A stretch of DNA of 64,000 bases from an uncultured Bacteroidales bacterium (GTDB taxonomy: Bacteria; Bacteroidota; Bacteroidia; Bacteroidales; Paludibacteraceae): NCBI GenBank assembly GCA_903901975.1, contig CAIUTB010000040.1, positions 1 to 64,000 of the forward strand, read 5' to 3'. The translations under genes were made by a program, and so were the position numbers. The notes beneath the pieces are model-generated. The model did not search any database. It worked only from the letters and a program-made list of their open reading frames with translations, and had not been told where the DNA came from. Numbering within the stretch: the stretch's first letter is position 1; the number at the start of each line of letters is the position of its first letter. Below are positions 35,057 through 43,372 of this stretch, piece by piece.

Positions 35057-35827
35057 TTACACTCTGAAATCAAAGCGTTCGGTGCGGGTTTTTTCGTAAA
35101 TATCACGGTTGAAAGAGTAGAGGCGGGCGGGTTTGTGTGAAACTCCGGTCTGTATTTCGTCCAACTGAATGAGGTAAGCCATTTTATTTATTTTCCGGCG
35201 GTAATTCCGTTTGTCAAAGGTAGTATTGAAAATGGCTTCGTAAAGTTTTTGCATCTGAGTCAACGTAAACTTTTCGGGCAGTAATTCAAAAACCAGGGGT
35301 TCGTGCAATAAATCGTATCGAAGTTTTTTGAATGCTTCATCATAAATTTCGTTGTGGTCAAACATTAATTCGGTAATCTCGTAAGCGTTTGCCCAGTTTG
35401 CATCTTCCATTAACATGCTGTTATCCACATCGCTTACATTTATCAGCGAATAAAAAGCCACTGTGATAACCCGCTCATCCTTCAGGCGTGGTTTTATCCA
35501 TTCAAAGTCCTGTGGGCGTGTCTTCAACCGATTTGGATCACTGAAAACCCTAAATTGTTTTACATAGATATTTTCCAATCCGGTTTGTTCCTTCAAAATA
35601 CGAGAAGCGGTTTCGTCAATGTTTTCAGTTCGTCTTACCTGATTGCCCGGAAGTTTCCATTCGGTATAAATTTTCCCATTCAACGGCACAAATTCCCTCC
35701 GAACCAATACTTTAAGTGTTGATTCATCATAACCAAAAATAACACAATCTACGGATATAGTGGAAATAGTTTCAAAATTTGCTTGGTCTGTAATTGGTTC
35801 TGATGTCATATTCTGTTGAATGAGCAT
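35057..35827 (-). CDS. Nudix-type transcriptional regulator (NrtR/AraR-like)
   Basis: The 256-residue protein has an N-terminal Nudix fold (about 20-160) and a C-terminal winged-helix DNA-binding region (about 165-250). The Nudix box at 61-84 is degenerate: R-I-L-K-E-Q-T-G-L replaces REUXEEXGU, so two catalytic glutamates are lost and hydrolysis is unlikely. Bacteroidota use such proteins as sugar-responsive regulators (the AraR type controls arabinose genes). An AGTGT-N7-ACAC palindrome 41 bp upstream covers the -33 position of its own promoter, and the same palindrome precedes three transcription units of the adjacent glycan locus. ATG 35809 is an alternative start. Confidence 0.85.
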   Translation of the reverse strand: MLIQQNMTSEPITDQANFETISTISVDCVIFGYDESTLKVLVRREFVPLNGKIYTEWKLPGNQVRRTENIDETASRILKEQTGLENIYVKQFRVFSDPNRLKTRPQDFEWIKPRLKDERVITVAFYSLINVSDVDNSMLMEDANWANAYEITELMFDHNEIYDEAFKKLRYDLLHEPLVFELLPEKFTLTQMQKLYEAIFNTTFDKRNYRRKINKMAYLIQLDEIQTGVSHKPARLYSFNRDIYEKTRTERFDFRV

Positions 35828-35839
35828 TGATTAACTATG

Positions 35840-35847
35840 CAAAGATA
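35840..35847 (-). promoter_or_regulatory. -7 element for the Nudix regulator
   Basis: On the minus strand the bases read TATCTTTG, an exact TAnnTTTG match, 13 bp before the ATG. The expected -33 position coincides with the AGTGT-N7-ACAC palindrome. Confidence 0.5.
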
Positions 35848-35867
35848 CATATTTTTTGAATTTGTTT

Positions 35868-35884
35868 AGTGTCATATACACACA
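35868..35884. promoter_or_regulatory. Operator-like palindrome, site 1 (beside the Nudix gene)
   Basis: AGTGTCATATACACACA fits AGTGT-N7-ACACW. It lies where the -33 element of the Nudix gene should be, as expected for autoregulation. Three more copies are at 38144, 43269 and 54907. Confidence 0.6.
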
Positions 35885-35941
35885 ATTATTTTGATTATTA
35901 TAAAAACAAGTGACTTAGTCTAAAAAGATACGTACTATCCT

Positions 35942-35973
35942 TTTGTTAGTTCATTAAATCCTGATTATATTTG
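35942..35973 (+). promoter_or_regulatory. Promoter of the TPR/HTH regulator gene
   Basis: TTTG (35942-35945), a 20-bp spacer and TATATTTG (35966-35973) form a perfect Bacteroidota promoter. Because it covers the in-frame start codon at 35971, translation must begin downstream, at ATG 36094. Confidence 0.75.
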
Positions 35974-36093
35974 CAGAAGAAAAGTATTGTTTTTTCTAAA
36001 ACCAACGTTCTCAAGCTAATCGAACATATTATTAATGAGTTAATTTGTTTACTATCTATTTTGAAATTTAACTGTATTTGCCAAGCCTATAAA

Positions 36094-37737
36094 ATGAAAA
36101 ATAAATTAATTATTTTACTTTTTCTTACACTTCCACCTTGCTTCGTTTTTTCACAAAATGCACTGGATTCCTTGTTGACCCGAATAGATAGTTTAATCAA
36201 TGAATCAACTCTTTATTCAACAAAAAAGGAGGTTCGTATAAAAGGAATGAAGGATCAATTAAAAAGAAAAAAATCTGATTCTGAAAAACAATATGAACTT
36301 AATTATCAGTTATATAAAGAATATAAATCGTATATAAGTGATTCTGCCATTTATTACCTGCGTAAAAATGTAGAAATAGCTACTAAATTGAATGATAAAG
36401 AACGAATAAATCAATGTCAAATTCAACTTGCCTACTTAATGGGTTCTTTAGGAATGTACAAAGAGGGGGTGGATATTCTTGAAACAATTAATCGAACGAA
36501 ACTATCATCACACTTAATTTGCGATTATTATGCAGCCTATGATCATATATATGGCGAATTAGCATTTTATACTCAGGATAAAGAAAGTGCAAAGCACTAT
36601 CGTCAGATTTCAACTAATTATAAAGATTCGTTGAATAATTGTTTACCTATACACGATGAGTTACGGTTGATTTTGAAAGAAACGTATTTTCGTGATATTG
36701 GAAATTACACTGAAGCAGGTAAATTAAATGATATTCAGCTTCTCAAAGCAAAAAAAGAAACTCCGGAATATGCATTAACAACTTTCTACAGGGCTTTGTT
36801 ATACAGAAGGCAGGGTAAAATTGAAGAAGAAAAATATTATTTGGCGCTATCCGTCCTTTCAGATATTGCCATTGCGAATAAAGATCATGCTTCATTGTTT
36901 ATGTTAGCCCGAATTCTATATAATCAGGGCGATATTGAGCGGGCATATAACTATATTCGGTTCTCGTGGAGTGAAACCGTTTTTTATAATGCCCGTTTGA
37001 GGAGTTTACAGAGCGCATCTATATTATCACTAATTGATAAAACCTATCAGGCCAAAATTGAAAAGCAAAAATCACGCCTCAAGGATTACCTGATTTTAAT
37101 AAGTATTTTACTTTTAATTTTGTCTTTTATTGCGTATTATCTAAACCGGCAAATGAAGCGGTCGAAAGTTTTACAGAAAAATATTCAAGAAGCAAACATT
37201 CAGCTTGAAAATATAAACGAGGAGCTGAAGCAATTGAATGTTCAATTGTTATCTACTAATATTGACCTTTCGGAGGCTAATAAAATAAAAGAGGAATATA
37301 TTGGGCGATTTATTAAGCTCTGTTCAACTTATATCGACAAGTTGGATAGTTACCGTAGAATGATTAATAAAAAAATATCCAGTGGCCAAACTGCCGAAGT
37401 TTTAAAAATTACCCGTTCACAAGATGTTTTGGATAAGGAGTTTGAAGAGCTTTATGCCAATTTTGATGCTGCTTTTCTTCAATTATTTCCTGATTTTGTA
37501 AATAAAGTAAATGATTTATTTATCGAAGAAGATAATATTGTACTTAAAAGAGATGAAATATTCAATACGGAGTTAAGAATTCTGGCATTAATTCGATTGG
37601 GCATTAATGATAGTCAGCAAATAGCTGATTTTCTGAGATACTCAGTTAATACCATATACAACTATAGGGCTAAAATTAAAAACAGAGCCAATGTAACACG
37701 AACTGATTTTGAAAGTTTAATTATGCTGATTAGATAA
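36094..37737 (+). CDS. Membrane TPR regulator with C-terminal HTH (DUF6377-type)
   Basis: The start at ATG 36094 gives a signal peptide (MKNKLIILLFLTLPPCFVFS). About 547 residues. TPR-like helices cover 30-330, one transmembrane helix is near 333-351 (YLILISILLLILSFIAYYL), then a coiled coil (355-410, with repeated N-I/L-x-E). The C-terminal domain has EEYIGRFIKLCSTYIDKLDS and ends in an HTH (LRILALIRLGINDSQQIADF, LRYSVNTIYNYRAKIKNRA). This matches Bacteroidota membrane regulators annotated DUF6377. It probably senses periplasmic or envelope cues and acts on the adjacent glycan genes; the signal is unknown. Confidence 0.85.
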   Translation: MKNKLIILLFLTLPPCFVFSQNALDSLLTRIDSLINESTLYSTKKEVRIKGMKDQLKRKKSDSEKQYELNYQLYKEYKSYISDSAIYYLRKNVEIATKLNDKERINQCQIQLAYLMGSLGMYKEGVDILETINRTKLSSHLICDYYAAYDHIYGELAFYTQDKESAKHYRQISTNYKDSLNNCLPIHDELRLILKETYFRDIGNYTEAGKLNDIQLLKAKKETPEYALTTFYRALLYRRQGKIEEEKYYLALSVLSDIAIANKDHASLFMLARILYNQGDIERAYNYIRFSWSETVFYNARLRSLQSASILSLIDKTYQAKIEKQKSRLKDYLILISILLLILSFIAYYLNRQMKRSKVLQKNIQEANIQLENINEELKQLNVQLLSTNIDLSEANKIKEEYIGRFIKLCSTYIDKLDSYRRMINKKISSGQTAEVLKITRSQDVLDKEFEELYANFDAAFLQLFPDFVNKVNDLFIEEDNIVLKRDEIFNTELRILALIRLGINDSQQIADFLRYSVNTIYNYRAKIKNRANVTRTDFESLIMLIR

Positions 37738-37775
37738 TATTCGGAATTTTCCAATTTCTTTTTATACGCTATACT

Positions 37776-37812
37776 ACAGAGTTCAGGTTTATAACCTGAA
37801 CTCTGTTTTTTT
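37776..37812 (+). terminator. Intrinsic terminator after the TPR/HTH regulator
   Basis: ACAGAGTTCAGGTT pairs with AACCTGAACTCTGT across a 3-base loop and is followed by a run of T. It lies 38 bp after the stop. Confidence 0.92.
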
Positions 37813-38143
37813 CTCTATAGCCATTCTTCTTTCGTGTTCTATTTAAAACGATAGGTTTTGTTTATGTAAACAGTATTATTTATTGATGAATTCATTTTTA
37901 GTTGTTAATTTGATAGAAAAATAAATATTTATTCAGTAAATAGCTGCTTAATCATTTTTGTATTCGATTGTCTGGAAGTGTTATGATAATAACCCCAATA
38001 GCTAATCCACTTTTTTTTAGGTGTGCCAAAATTGTAAGTTCTTTATTATAAATAATATAGGGTGTATTTTATTGAACACTCATTCACTTTTTTATTCACG
38101 CTAAAATATTGAATAGCTGATTAAACTATTTTTGTTGAACGAA

Positions 38144-38160
38144 AGTGTAATAAATACACT
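38144..38160. promoter_or_regulatory. Operator-like palindrome, site 2
   Basis: AGTGTAATAAATACACT is a near-perfect palindrome fitting AGTGT-N7-ACACW. It lies 10 bp after a TATTTTTG -7 box, so it would cover the transcription start of the 38193 gene, a repressor-like location. Confidence 0.65.
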
Positions 38161-38192
38161 ATCACTTAAAACAATTTAATCATTTATTTATC

Positions 38193-39995
38193 ATGAAAAA
38201 CGCATTATTACTATCAATCTTACTTTTTCTGTCACTAAGTTTAGCAGCTCAAACATTAGAGAAGAATATCTTAATTGACTTTGGTCCGGTGGCTTCACCG
38301 GGATTAAGCACTGCAAATCCAGATGCCAATTTAAATTATTGGAATAACCACAATGCATTGACTGCACTTTCCACTACCGCACTTGTTGATACAACTAATA
38401 CAGCTAGTGGCATTACACTGAATATTGTGACTGCTTTCTTGGCAAATGGAGGAAGTAGTTCCGGAGGTTTGACCACTCCATCAACAGCTTTATTGGGAAA
38501 TTTCGCTATAGCAAATGCTACGCAAGATTATTTCTTCACACAAAATAATCAAAATGGCACCAGTACTTCTACTATGAAGTTTACGGGTTTGAATTTAGCT
38601 AAAGGCTATCGGTTTCAGATTTTTGGTTGTAGAATAACTGCAGACCCGATAAGAACGTCGAGATATACTTTTACAGGAGCAACATCAACTGTGGGAACTC
38701 TGCAAACTTCAGGCACCAATCTAGGGGGGACAGGAGTAAACGGAAATAATAGTACGATTTATTCAACACCAATAATTTATGCGGATGCAAATGGGGAGAT
38801 AAAACTTGATTTATCTATAGTAACGGGTGGGTATGCTTATATCAATGTTATGAGAATTCAGCAATATACTGCTCCCAAAGTTAATGTAACAAGTATTGCA
38901 GTTTCAGGAACAGCTATTTCAACTGAAAGTGGTACAACTCAAATGACAGCAACAATAACTCCATCGAATGCAACCGTGCAGGATGTGACTTGGAGTGTAA
39001 ATGATCCTTCCATTGCAACTATAAACTCTGCAGGTTTACTTACTGCAAAGAAAAATGGAGCAGTAACTGTAACAGCAACTACTAAAGAAGTTGGATCTAC
39101 CATATATGGAACGGCAGCAATAGTTGTAACAAATCAATCCGTTTTAGTTCCTACAAAACAACTATTTATTGATTTTGGTCCAAATGATGTAACCAATGGA
39201 AACACGACCTTAAGTCCGGATGCAAATAACAATTACTGGAATAATGCAACTGATCCGGCCCTGACAGCTACTCCTGTAAGTTTGATTGATAATGCAAATT
39301 CAGCTACCGGATTTAGTTTAGTGATTACGACAGCCATGACCAGAAATGGAATATTAAGTGGTGGTTTACTGGCTCCTAACAGTTCCTTTTTAGGTGAGTT
39401 TGCAGTTGCAACAGCCACCCAGGATTTTTTCTTTACCACCAATGCTACGACTCCGGGGCAATTGAAAATAACAGGACTTGACCCTAATAAGCAATATAAG
39501 TTTCGTATTTTTGGAAGCAGGGATGTTTCTGAAACCCGCATAGCCAGTTATACTTTCACCGGTTCAAACACGATGAACGGAACACTTCAGACATCAGGAG
39601 CCAATTTGGGAGGTATAGGGGTAAACGGTAATAATAGCAGCATTTTTTCTTCCACTATGATTTCTCCGAATGCCAGTGGAGAGATTACAGTTGATTTGGC
39701 TGTTTTGGTGGGTACTTATTCACACCTGAATATAATGAAAATAGAAGAGTATACTAATCTAACAACTTCGATAAATAAACAATCAGATACTTCAATGAAA
39801 GTTTATCCAGGAATTTTTGATAAAGAATTGAAAATTACAGGGGCTAAAAGTTCAATAGAAATATTTAATATGCTAGGTATAAGTGTTCTATCTTGTCAGG
39901 TTAATTCTGAAAAGCTTTTAAACACTTCAACACTCCAGAAAGGAACTTACATTTTGGTAGTTGATAAAAAAGAATGTTTTAAAATAATTAAATAA
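38193..39995 (+). CDS. T9SS-exported two-module protein with a bacterial Ig domain
   Basis: The 600-residue protein has a signal peptide (MKNALLLSILLFLSLSLAAQ). Module A (about 22-230) and module B (about 322-520) are repeats of one beta-rich unit (LIDFGP, NYWNN, QDYFFT, L-x-x-x-K-x-Y-x-F-x-I-F-G, LQTSGxNLGG, GVNGNNS). A Big_2-type Ig domain lies between (VTSIAVSGTAISTESGTTQM, 235-315). The C-terminus is a type IX sorting tail (MKVYPGIFDKELKITGAKSS, GTYILVV). No catalytic site is seen. It probably binds glycan or a surface structure. The next gene carries the same module, so the pair arose by duplication. Confidence 0.75.
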   Translation: MKNALLLSILLFLSLSLAAQTLEKNILIDFGPVASPGLSTANPDANLNYWNNHNALTALSTTALVDTTNTASGITLNIVTAFLANGGSSSGGLTTPSTALLGNFAIANATQDYFFTQNNQNGTSTSTMKFTGLNLAKGYRFQIFGCRITADPIRTSRYTFTGATSTVGTLQTSGTNLGGTGVNGNNSTIYSTPIIYADANGEIKLDLSIVTGGYAYINVMRIQQYTAPKVNVTSIAVSGTAISTESGTTQMTATITPSNATVQDVTWSVNDPSIATINSAGLLTAKKNGAVTVTATTKEVGSTIYGTAAIVVTNQSVLVPTKQLFIDFGPNDVTNGNTTLSPDANNNYWNNATDPALTATPVSLIDNANSATGFSLVITTAMTRNGILSGGLLAPNSSFLGEFAVATATQDFFFTTNATTPGQLKITGLDPNKQYKFRIFGSRDVSETRIASYTFTGSNTMNGTLQTSGANLGGIGVNGNNSSIFSSTMISPNASGEITVDLAVLVGTYSHLNIMKIEEYTNLTTSINKQSDTSMKVYPGIFDKELKITGAKSSIEIFNMLGISVLSCQVNSEKLLNTSTLQKGTYILVVDKKECFKIIK

Positions 39996-40035
39996 TTCCT
40001 TCGCTTTTACATTCATAAAAACAAAAATAAAGTTC

Positions 40036-43000
40036 ATGAAAAAAATATTATTGCTTGCGAGCATTTTCTGCATACTTGTAAATTCCGGAGCTCAAACATT
40101 GAACCAGCGCTTATTTATTGATTTTGGTCCCAATGATGTTACGAACGGAAATATAACTGTAAGTCCCGACCTTAATGGTAATTACTGGAATAATGCCATT
40201 GATAACACCTTGAATGCAACATTAGCCTTGAAAAATGCGTTGAATGCAACTACCCCTTTTAATTTAGTGGTTACAAAGGCAATGTCGAAGAATGGTATTG
40301 CGTCTGGTGGATTATTAGCTCCAAGTGCAACACTTTTAGGTGAATTTGCAATAGCAACAGCTACTCAGGATTATTTTTTCACTACAAATGCCAGCACTCC
40401 CGGACAATTAAAAATTACGGGTCTGGATCCTTCTAAACAATATAAATTTTATATGTTTGGTAGTCGTAGTACAACTGAGACCAGATTTGTAAAGTATACG
40501 CTTACAGGTACTAATTCGATGTTTGGACTTCTTCAAACGTCAGGAACAAACCTTGGAGGTACTGGGATAAATGGAAATACAAGTGCTATTTTCACTTCAG
40601 ATATGATTTTTCCAACTACTGCGGGTGAAATTGTAATTGATATTGCTGTTTCTTCGGGAACTTATGCACATCTCAACATACTGAAGTTGGAAGAATATAG
40701 CGGACCGGTGATTAATGTAACCGGTGTAAGCGTATCAGGCAATGATATCACAGTTTCAGGTGCAACTTCACAGATGATAGCAACAATTTCTCCTTCAACA
40801 GCTACTATTAAATCAGTATCGTGGACAGTAAGTGATAATACTGTTGCAAGTGTTGATGGGAATGGAATTGTATATCCGAAGAAAAACGGTACAGTGACTG
40901 TTACTGCGACATCATCACAGGCAGGTACTGTAATTGCCGGCACTAAACAAATTACGATAAATAATCAACAATCAACGCTCTATTTTTCGGGAACGGCTAC
41001 TGAAAATGGCAATAATTTAGCAACCGCAATTCCCATGAAAATGGTTACTGATCAGCAGGGTCTTATAATTAGTGGAATATTTGAAATTTATACTTCGTTG
41101 AATGCATCCGGCACATTTAATTTTTATACAACAAAGGACCTTGGCACAGCAATAGTTTATGGTACAGGAGCTTCGGCAGGAACAATTCAATCTGGTGAGG
41201 CAGGCATTGATCCTGCTGAAACAGGAACCGTGTTGATTACAGTGAACGTGACAAATAATACCTATACCATTCTTCCTATTACAAATTGGAGTATTGTGGG
41301 AAGTACAATTCCAAGTGCATGGAATGGTGATGTGCCTCTGAGCTATCAGGGGAATGGAATTTGGTCAAGTACCGTTGCGCTTACAACTCTGGCTGCATCG
41401 GGTGATACACCCCGTTTTAATTTCAGAGCAAATGGTTCGTGGAGTTATGTAATGAAAAAAGTAACCGGAACTACAAATTCCTTGAGAATGGAATCTCAGG
41501 CAACCACCTATGGTGTTGCTGTTGGAGATATTCTTATGAATTATGGAACTTTTGTTATTACACTCGACTTGCGGAATTATACTTATTCAGTGGCTTGTAC
41601 AGCAATTGATCCGTTAAAGATTTCAGTAATGGGTTCATCAGTCGCCAATGGATACGGTGCAACAAATCAGCTTGGTTATGCTTATAAATACTCACAAATA
41701 TTAGCCCAACGCTATACGGATGGAAAAGGACAAAACTGGACTTATTCGAATATTTGTGTGAACGGAAATAGTACAGTCGATGTATTGAATCGCTGGGATA
41801 ATGATTTGTTGAACGATTGCAGTTCGTATGTTATCTATGGTCTTTCGCTTGGTAATGAAGGTATTATTGGTGGCGGACAGCCTATCTACGATCAGTTCAA
41901 AAACAACTTGTTGCTATTGATCTCAAAAGCACGGGCTGTTGGGAAAATTCCAGTAGTGATGAATAATTATACCCGAAATGATTATACTGCTACTGAATAC
42001 GCTTTTATTAAACAAATTGATATGCTTATTCACGAGTGGGATGTTCCGAGTATAAATATGTTGGGGGCTGTTGATAATGGAACCGGACAATATGCCACAG
42101 GATACTTTTTTGATGCATTGCATCCAAATGATTTGGGACATGCTGAAATATCCTATGCAATGGTATCTACTTTATTTGAAGCTTTACAAGCAGGAAAAGC
42201 TCAACCGGTTAAGAAAAGTGGAACCTATATTCTATCCGGTAAATCCGGAAGTTCTGACAAACTGGTTTTTGTCCCTGATAATATGATTCATCCATTCACT
42301 CTGTCATTTGATATTAAAACCAGTACCACTGGAACGATTGCTTCATTTAAACAGGGTACAAGTAATGGATTAATCAAAATTCAAGCCATCACCGGATTTA
42401 TAACTTATACATCACCTAATGGCGGAACAATAACCGGAAATGTAGCTGTAAATGATGGACAATGGCATAAAATAACCTTATCGCATTTTTATGCTCGGGG
42501 TGAAACTTTATTGTATAGTGACAATCATCTTGCCGGTAGTCTGGCAGAGAAACTAATAGCCGAAAAGTTCATTTTGAATGATCTGAATGCTCCGGATTTT
42601 ATTTATTACAAGGACTGGTTATTTTATCGTTCGGGTATGAATTCAACTGAAGTAGCTGCTTTAAATAATAATGAAATGCTTAAATCCAGCCTGGAATTAT
42701 ATTCACCACTCGATGGACAAGCCGTTTTAAGTCAAGATCCACTTGTTAATCTTGCTCAAAGCACGAATAAAATTCAAAAAAGTCAATTGTCAACGGGTTT
42801 GCAACAAAGTTTACAATCTGCAGATTTAAGTATTTATCCTAATCCGGTTTCAGAAACTCTTAGAATAAACGGATTATCCGGATCAGGAATCTATGAATGT
42901 ACTATATATGGCATTGATGGACGAATAGTTCTTAAACAACAAATTGCCAGAACGAATGAAATTAATACAGCAAATTTGTCTCCTACATTTTATTTGTTGA

Positions 43001-43056
43001 CTTTAATCGAGAAAAATTCATCTGAAAAAGTGACCTTGAGCTTTTCAAAGAAGTAG
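40036..43056 (+). CDS. T9SS-exported SGNH/GDSL hydrolase with Ig and LamG-like domains
   Basis: The 1006-residue protein has a signal peptide (MKKILLLASIFCILVNSGAQ). The same LIDFGP module as the preceding gene (about 22-228) and a Big_2 Ig domain (232-310) follow. A SusE/F-like beta domain is near 315-520 (AWNGDVPLSYQGNGIWSSTV). An SGNH esterase domain covers about 525-725, with nucleophile serine in VMGSSVANGYG and DALHPND supplying the Asp-His pair near 691-694. A LamG-like domain (750-900) and a type IX sorting tail (LSIYPNPVSETLRINGLSG) complete it. It is likely a cell-surface carbohydrate esterase of the glycan locus. Confidence 0.8.
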   Translation: MKKILLLASIFCILVNSGAQTLNQRLFIDFGPNDVTNGNITVSPDLNGNYWNNAIDNTLNATLALKNALNATTPFNLVVTKAMSKNGIASGGLLAPSATLLGEFAIATATQDYFFTTNASTPGQLKITGLDPSKQYKFYMFGSRSTTETRFVKYTLTGTNSMFGLLQTSGTNLGGTGINGNTSAIFTSDMIFPTTAGEIVIDIAVSSGTYAHLNILKLEEYSGPVINVTGVSVSGNDITVSGATSQMIATISPSTATIKSVSWTVSDNTVASVDGNGIVYPKKNGTVTVTATSSQAGTVIAGTKQITINNQQSTLYFSGTATENGNNLATAIPMKMVTDQQGLIISGIFEIYTSLNASGTFNFYTTKDLGTAIVYGTGASAGTIQSGEAGIDPAETGTVLITVNVTNNTYTILPITNWSIVGSTIPSAWNGDVPLSYQGNGIWSSTVALTTLAASGDTPRFNFRANGSWSYVMKKVTGTTNSLRMESQATTYGVAVGDILMNYGTFVITLDLRNYTYSVACTAIDPLKISVMGSSVANGYGATNQLGYAYKYSQILAQRYTDGKGQNWTYSNICVNGNSTVDVLNRWDNDLLNDCSSYVIYGLSLGNEGIIGGGQPIYDQFKNNLLLLISKARAVGKIPVVMNNYTRNDYTATEYAFIKQIDMLIHEWDVPSINMLGAVDNGTGQYATGYFFDALHPNDLGHAEISYAMVSTLFEALQAGKAQPVKKSGTYILSGKSGSSDKLVFVPDNMIHPFTLSFDIKTSTTGTIASFKQGTSNGLIKIQAITGFITYTSPNGGTITGNVAVNDGQWHKITLSHFYARGETLLYSDNHLAGSLAEKLIAEKFILNDLNAPDFIYYKDWLFYRSGMNSTEVAALNNNEMLKSSLELYSPLDGQAVLSQDPLVNLAQSTNKIQKSQLSTGLQQSLQSADLSIYPNPVSETLRINGLSGSGIYECTIYGIDGRIVLKQQIARTNEINTANLSPTFYLLTLIEKNSSEKVTLSFSKK

Positions 43057-43084
43057 TATTTAAAAAACCTTAGTATTTTAATTA

Positions 43085-43117
43085 TAGCGGCTGTAATCTA
43101 ATGATTTACAGTCGCTA
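43085..43117 (+). terminator. Terminator-like hairpin after the SGNH hydrolase gene
   Basis: TAGCGGCTGTAA pairs with TTACAGTCGCTA (one G-T mismatch) around a 9-base loop. The T-tract is delayed (TTTGTTTTTTC about 15 bp later), so efficiency is uncertain. Confidence 0.55.
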
Positions 43118-43268
43118 TTATTAAAATTTGTTTTTTCATCTGAAATTCAACCGTTCAGTTATTCAACTTTTCCGTATATTGTAGATAAAAATAATAATTA
43201 GAATCAATGACAATCATCAATCCTTGAAATTTAAAAGTAATATTTTTTTTCGGAACAAAATGATACTT

Positions 43269-43285
43269 AGTGTAAAATAAACACA
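43269..43285. promoter_or_regulatory. Operator-like palindrome, site 3 (GH3-SusCD operon)
   Basis: AGTGTAAAATAAACACA fits AGTGT-N7-ACACW and ends 6 bp before the -33 TTTG, a position compatible with activation. Confidence 0.65.
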
Positions 43286-43291
43286 TATTTG

Positions 43292-43323
43292 TTTGGAGAA
43301 TCTAAAAATACATTCTATATTTG
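43292..43323 (+). promoter_or_regulatory. Promoter of the GH3-SusCD-GH30 operon
   Basis: TTTG (43292-43295), 20-bp spacer, TATATTTG (43316-43323): an exact Bacteroidota promoter. It overlaps the upstream in-frame start at 43289 and so supports ATG 43373 as the GH3 start. Confidence 0.8.
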
Positions 43324-43372
43324 CACAGAAATTACTTATTGTGTTTCTGACACTAAATCAAAATATGAAAAA

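Larger units (their letters stand above)
37738..38192 (+). other. 455-bp gene-free regulatory region
   Basis: The region contains a strong terminator at 37776-37812, then AT-rich sequence without a gene. Upstream of the 38193 gene it has a -7-like TATTTTTG (38127-38134), an operator-like palindrome (38144-38160) and an imperfect longer inverted repeat GTGT-N10-ACAC (38062-38079). Confidence 0.6.
43057..43372 (+). other. Intergenic control region before the GH3-SusCD operon
   Basis: No gene is visible. It holds a terminator-like hairpin (43085-43117), an operator-like palindrome (43269-43285) and a perfect promoter (43292-43323). Confidence 0.65.

Noticed and set aside
35971-36093. Longer N-terminus for the TPR/HTH regulator
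   Set aside because: The upstream start codon lies within the -7 promoter element, and a proper signal peptide begins only at ATG 36094.
43289-43372. Longer N-terminus for the GH3 enzyme
   Set aside because: It overlaps a perfect promoter, and the signal peptide starts at ATG 43373.
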